Assembly: GCA_947589085.1 (NCBI GenBank)
Contig: CANPZD010000003.1
Span: 43,177 to 107,176 of the forward strand
Reading direction: 5' to 3'
Length of the DNA: 64,000 nucleotides
Source: an uncultured Clostridia bacterium
Lineage (GTDB): Bacteria > Bacillota > Clostridia > Christensenellales > Borkfalkiaceae
Positions 1-6,646 of the stretch are shown here, in pieces. Position 1 is the first letter of the stretch; every line of letters starts with the position of its first letter. Below the pieces are notes generated by a model. That model made no database searches and had not been told where the DNA came from. It was given only the letters and a program-made list of their open reading frames with translations. Both the position numbers and the translations under genes were made by a program.

Positions 1-72
1 TTTACGGGAAGACAGAAGCTCGTCGATACCGGCGGACGCGTCGATAAGTTCAAGAAAAGATACGGAATTTAA
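1..72 (+). CDS. rpmE: 50S ribosomal protein L31, 3' end only
   Basis: The window opens inside this gene. The first 23 codons read FTGRQKLVDTGGRVDKFKKR and then YGI before a TAA stop, which is the conserved C-terminus of bacterial ribosomal protein L31. L31 sits on the 50S subunit and bridges to the 30S. The part that would show whether this is the zinc-binding (CxxC) or zinc-free type lies outside the window. A hairpin terminator follows directly, and the next gene is the YqhQ-PrmC fusion, matching the common Firmicutes order rpmE-yqhQ-prmC-prfA. Confidence 0.93.
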   Translation, partial: FTGRQKLVDTGGRVDKFKKRYGI

Positions 73-79
73 GCACGTT

Positions 80-107
80 ACAGCCTCTTTTGCGGAGGCT
101 GTTTTGT
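80..107 (+). terminator. Intrinsic terminator after rpmE
   Basis: An 8-bp perfect stem, ACAGCCTC (80-87) paired with GAGGCTGT (95-102), is followed by a short T-rich stretch. It lies 8 bases after the rpmE stop. The next gene starts only about 25 bases later, so it may be partly read through. Confidence 0.7.
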
Positions 108-132
108 TATGGACGACGATGGAGTGGAGAGC

Positions 133-1980
133 ATGAAGAAAAAAACCAACCGAACTTATATCGGGGGACAGGCCGTCATACAGGGCGTGATGATGCGCTC
201 GAAACACGGCATGGCGACCGTTGTGCGCGACGACAACGGCCGGTTGCAGACGGAGATCGTCCGCATCAAGGCCCCCGAAGAGCGGCCGCGTTGGCAGCGC
301 GTTCCGTTTCTCCGCGGCATCGTCAGTTTTGCAAGCTCGCTCGTCGGCGGCATGAAAGTGCTCATGCGCAGTTCGGAAGTTGTTTTTCCGGATGAGGAAG
401 AGCAGAAAAAGAGCAAGCTTTCCAAGTGGATGGCCGAGAAATGGAAAGTGAGCGCGGGAGACATCGTGACGTCCGTCTCGCTTGTTTTGGGGATCGTGCT
501 TGCGGTGGGGCTGTTCGTCTATCTGCCGCTTCTGTTCACGCGGCTGATCGCGGGCGCGGCGCCCGCCGTCGGCAAAGACAGGATGTACGGCCTCTGGTAC
601 TACCTCATCGAGGGGGGATTCCGGCTGGCCATCTTTGTGCTGTACGTATTATTTACGCTGTTGTTCCGATCTCTCCGGGAGACGTATATGTATCACGGCG
701 CGGAACACAAGACGATCAACTGCTTTGAATACGGCTTGCCGCTCACCGTGGAGAACGTGAAGAAGTGCTCGCGGCTCCACGACCGCTGCGGCACGACGTT
801 TTTGTTTCTCGTGCTCATCATTTCGATCGTCGTGTTTGCTTTGGCGGGGGTTCCGCTCGACATGCTGTTCCGCTATGCGGGGATCGCCGGATTTGCGGAG
901 ACGCTGCTCTCCATTCTGTTCCGCATCCTGCTTCTTCCGCTGGTCGCGGGGGTCTCTTACGAAATTCTCAAATTGCTCTCCTATACGGATTCTCCGCTCG
1001 TCTTTCCCCTGAAGGCGCCCGGATATCTGCTGCAAAAACTTACGACGCGCGAACCGGACGACGGAATGATCGAATGCGCCATTCTCGCGTTCGAACATGC
1101 GAAAGAAATGGATGATAACCCGGAATGCAAAGAAAAATTCTTTGCCACAGAGACGAAACTTTCCAAGCTCATGGAAAAGATGAAGCGCTGCTTTGCCGCG
1201 AACGGCATCGACGAATCGGACGCGGAATGGATCCTCTCCATTTCGCTGGGGATCCGCCGCAGCGCGCTTTCCGAGGAACGGGTCGTGACGCGGGCGGAGT
1301 GTAAAAAAGTTCTCGACGTGTTCGAACAGCGTCTGACGGGCCGTCCGCTCTGGTACGTTTACGGCGACGCGGAATTTTACGGTTACACGTTCAAAGTGGA
1401 TGAGCGCGCGCTCATTCCCCGTCCCGAAACGGAGATTTTGGTGCAGCAGGCGGTTGCGGCGCTGAAAGAGGGCGATCGCATGCTCGATCTCTGCACGGGC
1501 AGCGGCGCCATTGCCGTCGCGGCGTTCTGCGAGGCCTCCAAAGACAGGAACGTCTCCGTGACCGCCTCCGATATTTCGGAGCAGGCGCTCGAACTTGCGC
1601 GCGAAAATGCGCGCCTGAACAAGGCCAATATCCAATTCGTGAAGAGCGATCTGTTTGAAAATATCCGCGGGAGATTCGAACTCATCACGGTCAATCCTCC
1701 TTACGTAAAGAGCGGCGAGATCGCGTCTCTTCCCAAGGACGTCCGCGATTTCGAACCCCATATTGCGCTCGACGGCGGAGAGGACGGTCTGGATTTTTAC
1801 CGCGCGATTGCGGAAAAGGCCGGGCGCTATATCGCGCGCGGCGGCATGATCATTCTCGAATGCGGCGAAGGTCAGGCGCAGGATATCATAAAGATCTTCC
1901 GTCAGACGGCGCACTGCGACTTTGCAATGGTCGTTAAAGATCTTGCGGGCGCGGACCGCGTCGTAAAGTTGGGGTTCTGA
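133..1980 (+). CDS. prmC: YqhQ-like (DUF1385) membrane domain fused to PrmC release-factor glutamine methyltransferase
   Basis: A single open frame of 615 codons holds two proteins that are usually separate neighbours. Residues 1 to about 320 are a DUF1385/YqhQ-type protein with the GGQAVIQGVMMR opening, several hydrophobic segments, YHGAEHKTINCFE and the closing TTREPDD. Residues about 345-615 are a complete PrmC: N-terminal helical part, LIPRPETE, SAM-binding LCTGSGAIAVA and catalytic NPPY near residue 521. PrmC methylates the glutamine of the GGQ motif in release factors; the next gene, prfA, encodes that substrate. I chose ATG 133 because GGAG at 121-124 is well spaced, whereas an in-frame ATG at 109 overlaps the terminator region. 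The function of the YqhQ part is unknown to me; the fusion would tether PrmC to the membrane. Confidence 0.88.
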   Translation: MKKKTNRTYIGGQAVIQGVMMRSKHGMATVVRDDNGRLQTEIVRIKAPEERPRWQRVPFLRGIVSFASSLVGGMKVLMRSSEVVFPDEEEQKKSKLSKWMAEKWKVSAGDIVTSVSLVLGIVLAVGLFVYLPLLFTRLIAGAAPAVGKDRMYGLWYYLIEGGFRLAIFVLYVLFTLLFRSLRETYMYHGAEHKTINCFEYGLPLTVENVKKCSRLHDRCGTTFLFLVLIISIVVFALAGVPLDMLFRYAGIAGFAETLLSILFRILLLPLVAGVSYEILKLLSYTDSPLVFPLKAPGYLLQKLTTREPDDGMIECAILAFEHAKEMDDNPECKEKFFATETKLSKLMEKMKRCFAANGIDESDAEWILSISLGIRRSALSEERVVTRAECKKVLDVFEQRLTGRPLWYVYGDAEFYGYTFKVDERALIPRPETEILVQQAVAALKEGDRMLDLCTGSGAIAVAAFCEASKDRNVSVTASDISEQALELARENARLNKANIQFVKSDLFENIRGRFELITVNPPYVKSGEIASLPKDVRDFEPHIALDGGEDGLDFYRAIAEKAGRYIARGGMIILECGEGQAQDIIKIFRQTAHCDFAMVVKDLAGADRVVKLGF

Positions 1981-3047
1981 TGCTGAAAAAACTTGCGGAA
2001 ATTGCAGCCCGTTTCGATGAACTTACCCGCCGTCTCGACGCGCCGGAAGCCTATCTCGACGCGGATTATGCCCGTCTCTCAAAGGAGCGCGCGGAGCTTG
2101 GGGAGATCGTAACGGCCTATCGCGCCTACGAGCGCACGCAGAAAGAAATGGAAGCCGCGCTTGCGGAGGCGGAGGGCGAATCGGAAGAGATGCGCGAGCT
2201 GCTGCTCGAAGAGGCGCATGCGCTCAAAGAACGCCTGAAAGAAGAGGAGGCGGCCTTAAAGCTTCTTCTGCTTCCCAAAGATAAAAACGATGAGAGAAAT
2301 TGCACGCTCGAGATCCGTGCGGGCGCGGGCGGCGAGGAGGCCGCTCTCTTTGCCTATGAACTCTACCGCATGTACATGGGGTATTGCGAAAAGCACAGGC
2401 TCTCGTGGGAGGTCGTCTCGCTCTCCGAGACGGAACTCGGGGGCGTGAAGGAAGCCGTCGTGCTCATCGGCGGGAAAAACGCCTATAAGCGCCTCAAATA
2501 TGAGAGCGGCGTCCACCGCGTTCAGCGCGTTCCCGAAACGGAATCGCAGGGGCGGATCCATACGTCCACTTGTACCGTGGCCGTTCTTCCGGAGGCGGAA
2601 GAGGTCGAAGTGGAGCTGGACGAAAAGGACGTGCGAGTCGATCTGTTCCGTTCCTCGGGCGCGGGCGGCCAGAAGGTCAACAAAACGGAGACGGCCATCC
2701 GTCTGACGCATTTCCCCACGGGGATCGTCGTGACCTGTCAGGATGAGCGCAGCCAGCTCAAAAACAAGGAAAAGGCATACCGTGTGCTCAAAACGCGGCT
2801 GTACGATTATTATCGGAGCCGGGCGGCGGGCGCGGAAGCCGAAAATCGGCGGAGCCTTGTCGGCACGGGGGACCGGAGCGAACGGATCCGCACATATAAC
2901 TTTCCGCAGAGCCGGATCACGGATCACAGGATCGGTCTTTCTCTGCACGATATGGAAGGGTTTCTCGCGGGCGGCCTCGACGAGATGATCGATGCGCTCG
3001 CCCGGGCGGAGACCGAACGGAAATTATCCTCTTCTAACGAAGAATGA
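1980..3047 (+). CDS. prfA: Peptide chain release factor 1
   Basis: The 355-residue product has the length of RF1, which reads UAA and UAG stop codons and triggers peptidyl-tRNA hydrolysis. The catalytic loop SGAGGQKVNKTET carries GGQ at residues 229-231. The codon-recognition tripeptide is PET at 185-187 inside VQRVPETESQGRIHTS, a PxT form that marks RF1 rather than RF2 (SPF). The ATG shares one base with the stop of the preceding PrmC fusion (TGATG), so the two are translationally coupled, which fits enzyme and substrate. No RF2-type frameshift site is seen. Confidence 0.96.
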   Translation: MLKKLAEIAARFDELTRRLDAPEAYLDADYARLSKERAELGEIVTAYRAYERTQKEMEAALAEAEGESEEMRELLLEEAHALKERLKEEEAALKLLLLPKDKNDERNCTLEIRAGAGGEEAALFAYELYRMYMGYCEKHRLSWEVVSLSETELGGVKEAVVLIGGKNAYKRLKYESGVHRVQRVPETESQGRIHTSTCTVAVLPEAEEVEVELDEKDVRVDLFRSSGAGGQKVNKTETAIRLTHFPTGIVVTCQDERSQLKNKEKAYRVLKTRLYDYYRSRAAGAEAENRRSLVGTGDRSERIRTYNFPQSRITDHRIGLSLHDMEGFLAGGLDEMIDALARAETERKLSSSNEE

Positions 3048-3122
3048 GGGGGGCATGTCTGCGACGGGGTCGTGATCCCCGGAAGATCTGCCGCCCGCGC
3101 GATTGACTCACAGGAGGCGATT

Positions 3123-4319
3123 ATGGAACGACTTGCGAAACGTATGCGCACGCTTTCGCCCTCGCAGACGCTGGCGATCAGCGCAAAGGCAAAGGCGATG
3201 AAGGCGGCGGGAGAGGACGTCATCTCTTTCGGCGTGGGCGAACCGGATTTTTCGACGCCGGAACACATTGTTGCCGCGGCCGTCGAAGCGCTCGAAAAGG
3301 GACATACGAAATATACGCCCTCTTCCGGGCTTATGGAACTGCGCCGCGCCATTTGCAGCAAGTTCCGGCGCGACAACGGTCTGGAATACGAACCCTCCCA
3401 GATCATTGTGTCCAACGGCGCGAAGCATTCCATCTTCAACGTGTGCTTTGCGCTGATCGACGAGGGGGACGAAGTGATCATCCCCGCGCCCTATTGGCTG
3501 ACCTATCCCGAGGTCGTAAAGGTGTGCGGCGGCGTGCCGGTGTTCGTGGAAGCCGGCAAACGCGCGGGATTCAAGATCACGCCCGAACAGCTCCGCGCGG
3601 CGATCACGCCGAAAACCAAACTTTTCATCTTCAATTCTCCCTGCAACCCCACGGGCGCGGTGTATTCGGAGAAAGAAGTGCGCGCGCTCGCCGAAGTGTG
3701 CGTGGAAGCGGGCATCTTTGTTCTTTCCGACGAAATATACGAAAAGTTGGTGTACGGAGAAGTCCGTCCGTTCTCGTTTGCGGCCTGCTCGGAAGCGGCT
3801 AAGGCGCAGACGATCACGGTGAACGGCGTTTCGAAAACGTATGCCATGACGGGATGGAGGATCGGCTATCTCGCCGCGCCGCCCGATATCGCCAAGGCGA
3901 TCGATTCCTTTCAGAGCCATGCGACGAGCAACCCCAACTCGATCGCGCAGTATGCGACAATCAAGGCGCTGTCCTCTCCGGAGGCCGCGGTCGAGGAGAT
4001 GGTAGCGCGGTTTGCGCGCAGGCGGCTCGCCATGATCGAGCGGATCTCCGAGATGCAGGGGGCGTATTGCATCATTCCGGACGGCGCGTTCTACGCCATG
4101 CTTGTGGTGAGCGGCGCCTACGGGAAAAAATTCGGAAGCCGGCAGATCAACAATTCCACGGACTTTGCGGAGGTGCTTCTGGACGCCGCGAAGGTCGCCG
4201 TGGTGCCGGGCGTTTCGTTCGGCGCGGACGACTGCGTGCGGCTCTCCTATTCGCTCTCCATGAAAGACATGCTCGAAGGACTTGAACGGATCGACGCATT
4301 TTTACAGAGTCTGCAATAA
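3123..4319 (+). CDS. Class I PLP-dependent aminotransferase, aspartate aminotransferase-like
   Basis: The 398-residue protein has the fold-type I aminotransferase pattern: GEPDFSTPEHI near the start, NSPCNPTGAVYS in the middle, SDEIYEKLVYG, and the PLP lysine in NGVSKTYAMTGWRIGYL at about residue 238. Enzymes of this subgroup move amino groups between aspartate (or aromatic amino acids) and 2-oxoglutarate; exact substrate cannot be set from motifs. The ATG at 3123 is chosen because AGGAGG lies just upstream; the frame is open further back but without a ribosome site. It follows prfA by 75 bases and may be co-transcribed or have its own weak promoter. Confidence 0.9.
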   Translation: MERLAKRMRTLSPSQTLAISAKAKAMKAAGEDVISFGVGEPDFSTPEHIVAAAVEALEKGHTKYTPSSGLMELRRAICSKFRRDNGLEYEPSQIIVSNGAKHSIFNVCFALIDEGDEVIIPAPYWLTYPEVVKVCGGVPVFVEAGKRAGFKITPEQLRAAITPKTKLFIFNSPCNPTGAVYSEKEVRALAEVCVEAGIFVLSDEIYEKLVYGEVRPFSFAACSEAAKAQTITVNGVSKTYAMTGWRIGYLAAPPDIAKAIDSFQSHATSNPNSIAQYATIKALSSPEAAVEEMVARFARRRLAMIERISEMQGAYCIIPDGAFYAMLVVSGAYGKKFGSRQINNSTDFAEVLLDAAKVAVVPGVSFGADDCVRLSYSLSMKDMLEGLERIDAFLQSLQ

Positions 4320-4355
4320 AAGCGGGAGCAAAGGCAAAAATTTTCCGCAAACCTC

Positions 4356-4384
4356 TTGAATGTTTACGGATTATTTGATAAAAT
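4356..4384 (+). promoter_or_regulatory. SigA-type promoter for the small P-loop gene
   Basis: TTGAAT (4356-4361), a 17-base spacer and TAAAAT (4379-4384). It lies 40 bases before the ATG at 4424, after the aminotransferase stop. Confidence 0.65.
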
Positions 4385-4423
4385 AACATCAGAAAACCGC
4401 CGGAAGGCGTGAAGGAGGATCTC

Positions 4424-4831
4424 ATGATCAAAATCATCTGCGGGCCGAAGGGCACGGGCAAGACAAAGCGCATTATCGACAAGGCAAACGCGTCCGTCGC
4501 CGACGCCAAAGGACACTTGATTTTCATTACCGATACGAAAAGATACATGTACGACTTAAAGCGCGAAATCCGCTTTATCGACGTAACGGACTATGCGATC
4601 GCGGGCGAGGAAGCGCTCTGCGGCTTCATCAAGGGCGCGATCGCGGGCAATTACGACAACGAATACATCTTTGTGGACGGTGTCGCGCGCATTGCGGGGA
4701 AAAATCTCAAGGATATGGCGCAGCTTTTCTACATGCTCGAGAAGGTATCCGAGCACCGCGGACTGGAGATCTGGATCACGTGCAGCTGCGCGGAAGAAGA
4801 TCTTCCCGATTTTGCGAAAAAATATCTTTAA
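4424..4831 (+). CDS. Small P-loop NTPase of unknown function
   Basis: A 135-residue protein with a Walker A motif at its N-terminus (IICGPKGTGKTKRI, residues about 4-17) and a Walker B-like strand YIFVDGVARI near residue 80. No further domain is present, so it is a minimal nucleotide-binding fold. From memory, similar short proteins are widespread in Clostridia, annotated only as ATP-binding or hypothetical; I do not know a function. AAGGAGG at 4412-4418 fixes the start at 4424; a GTG at 4409 in the same frame lies within that ribosome site. It has its own promoter and a strong hairpin follows. Confidence 0.8.
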   Translation: MIKIICGPKGTGKTKRIIDKANASVADAKGHLIFITDTKRYMYDLKREIRFIDVTDYAIAGEEALCGFIKGAIAGNYDNEYIFVDGVARIAGKNLKDMAQLFYMLEKVSEHRGLEIWITCSCAEEDLPDFAKKYL

Positions 4832-4845
4832 TGGAACGCATGCAG

Positions 4846-4871
4846 CCGCAAGCCGGGGACCCGGCTTGCGG
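4846..4871 (+). terminator. Strong hairpin between P-loop gene and thrC
   Basis: An 11-bp perfect stem, CCGCAAGCCGG (4846-4856) with its complement at 4861-4871, and a 4-base loop. Only a short T stretch (ATTTT) comes several bases later, so termination may be weak or it may act as an mRNA processing or stability stem. Confidence 0.5.
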
Positions 4872-4958
4872 TATGCCGTATTTTGAAACGAATTTCGGCA
4901 GAAGAATCCCGTCCCGCCGCGCGCGGGGCGTCCGCCGATCCCGGAAGGCAGGCAAATT

Positions 4959-6452
4959 ATGTATTTTATCAGCACGAGAGGAAACGAGAGGGCAACGGGT
5001 CCGGAGGCGGTCGTAAGAGGCATGGCCTCGGGCGGAGGCCTGTTTGTTCCCGAATATTTTCCGGAAGTGACCGCAGAAGAAATGGAGGCCATGCGCGGGT
5101 TCGATTATCCCGAGCGCGCTGCGCTGATCCTCGGCAAATTTTTCGATGAATACGATCGCGGCGAGCTTTCGGAGGCGCTCCGCAACGCATATGCGTCGTT
5201 CGAAGGGGACGATCCGGCGCCGCTCGTGCGTATGGATAACGGCACGTATCTTCTGGAGCTGTTTCACGGCCCCACCTGTGCATTCAAGGACATGGCGCTC
5301 ACCGTTTTGCCCTATCTTTTGCGCAAGGGATCCGATCTGCTCGGGCTGAAAGAACAGTTGCTTCTGCTCGCCGCGACGAGCGGCGACACCGGCAAAGCCG
5401 CGCTCGAGAGTTTTCGGGACAAAAAGGGCATCAAAGTCGTCGTATTCTACCCCGAAGAGGGCGTTTCGAAGATGCAGAAATTGCAGATGTGCACGCAGGA
5501 GGGGGAGAACGTCGACGTCGTCGCCGTCCGCGGAAATTTCGACGAATGCCAGAGCGGCGTCAAGCGGATCTTCCGTTCGGAAAAGTGCGCGGCGGCGCTC
5601 AAAGAGAGGGGATATCTGCTGACTTCGGCGAATTCCATCAACGTCGGGCGGCTGTTGCCGCAGGTATGTTATTATTTTTCCGCGTATCTCGACCTCGTGA
5701 CGGCCGATCAGATCCGGTTCGGAGAAAAGGTCGACTTCACGGTGCCGACGGGCAATTTCGGCAATATTCTCGCCGGATATTATGCAAAACGCATGGGGCT
5801 TCCCATCGGGAAACTGCTCTGCGCCTCGAATAAGAACAACGTGCTCACGGATTTCTTCCGCACGGGAACGTACGACGCAAAGCGGCCGTTTTACCGCACG
5901 ATGTCGCCCTCGATGGATATTCTGATATCCTCCAACCTCGAACGGCTGCTGTTCGAACTGTGCGGCAGAGATCCCGCGCTGACGGCGGAACGGATGAAAT
6001 CGCTTTCCGCAACGGGCAGGTTTTCCGTCCGCCCCGAGGAACTTGCCAAGCTCGGCGAAACGTTTTACGCGGGATCGACCTCCGAGGACGATACCGTGGA
6101 ATGCATCTATGAATTCTTCGAGGAATACGGATATCCGATGGATACGCATACCGGGGTGGCCATGAACGTCGCCCGGCGGTATCTCGAAAAGCTCGAAGAA
6201 GATCCCGAGAGCGAAAAACGTCCCATGGTCGTGATCTCGACGGCGAGTCCCTATAAGTTCCCGCAGGACGTACTGTATGCGCTCACGGGCAACGACGTAA
6301 AGGATTCCTTCAAGGGCGTCAAGCGGATCCACCTGCTCACGGCCATGAAGGTCCCCGAGGCGCTGAAAGCGGTGCGCTATAAACCGATCCGTTTCAAGAC
6401 GACGGTTTCGGCGGAAAAAATGTTCGACGAAGTTCTCGCCTTCCTCTGCTGA
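4959..6452 (+). CDS. thrC: Threonine synthase
   Basis: The 497-residue protein converts O-phosphohomoserine to threonine, the last step of threonine synthesis. MYFISTRG at the N-terminus, ASGGGLFVPE, the PLP-binding GPTCAFKDMAL with Lys at residue 110, and LAATSGDTGKAALE are family marks of the longer type of threonine synthase (about 460-510 residues). Homoserine dehydrogenase and kinase are not adjacent. The space upstream (4832-4958) holds a strong hairpin but I do not recognise a T-box or other amino-acid-sensing leader. A clear terminator follows. Confidence 0.94.
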   Translation: MYFISTRGNERATGPEAVVRGMASGGGLFVPEYFPEVTAEEMEAMRGFDYPERAALILGKFFDEYDRGELSEALRNAYASFEGDDPAPLVRMDNGTYLLELFHGPTCAFKDMALTVLPYLLRKGSDLLGLKEQLLLLAATSGDTGKAALESFRDKKGIKVVVFYPEEGVSKMQKLQMCTQEGENVDVVAVRGNFDECQSGVKRIFRSEKCAAALKERGYLLTSANSINVGRLLPQVCYYFSAYLDLVTADQIRFGEKVDFTVPTGNFGNILAGYYAKRMGLPIGKLLCASNKNNVLTDFFRTGTYDAKRPFYRTMSPSMDILISSNLERLLFELCGRDPALTAERMKSLSATGRFSVRPEELAKLGETFYAGSTSEDDTVECIYEFFEEYGYPMDTHTGVAMNVARRYLEKLEEDPESEKRPMVVISTASPYKFPQDVLYALTGNDVKDSFKGVKRIHLLTAMKVPEALKAVRYKPIRFKTTVSAEKMFDEVLAFLC

Positions 6453-6480
6453 ACGGATTTTCAGAGAAAAAATTTTTCGG

Positions 6481-6509
6481 AAGCACGGAAGAAATTCCGT
6501 GCTTTTCTT
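6481..6509 (+). terminator. Intrinsic terminator after thrC
   Basis: Ten-base stem AAGCACGGAA (6481-6490) with TTCCGTGCTT (6495-6504), a GAAA tetraloop and a T-rich tail. Confidence 0.88.
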
Positions 6510-6588
6510 GTAAGATCCGTCGATCCCGGCGGGCGTTCCCATGCGGCGGGTTTCCTGCCAAAAAGATACAAAAAAAATAATTTTTCTC

Positions 6589-6617
6589 TTGACATGAGGG
6601 GAAAAATGCCCTATTAT
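6589..6617 (+). promoter_or_regulatory. Consensus SigA promoter for LRR lipoprotein
   Basis: TTGACA (6589-6594), 17-base spacer, TATTAT (6612-6617); AAGGAGG at 6634-6640 precedes the ATG at 6647. This is one of the strongest promoter-plus-ribosome-site combinations in the window, suggesting high expression. Confidence 0.85.
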
Positions 6618-6646
6618 ATAGTCATATAGGCGTAAGGAGGAATTTC

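Noticed and set aside
1041..1170. Hidden frameshift or stop at the YqhQ-PrmC junction
   Set aside because: The frame reads through without stop, and the residues on both sides fit the two families, so a real fusion is the simpler reading.
2256..2948. Antisense frame opposite prfA
   Set aside because: Shadow of a highly conserved gene; no own signals.
4832..4958. T-box or threonine attenuator before thrC
   Set aside because: Only a simple 11-bp hairpin is present; no T-box consensus, specifier loop or leader peptide rich in Thr codons could be recognised.
4776..6542. Minus-strand open frame of about 590 codons opposite thrC
   Set aside because: thrC is certain on the plus strand; the antisense frame has no recognisable domain and arises from GC-rich codon bias.
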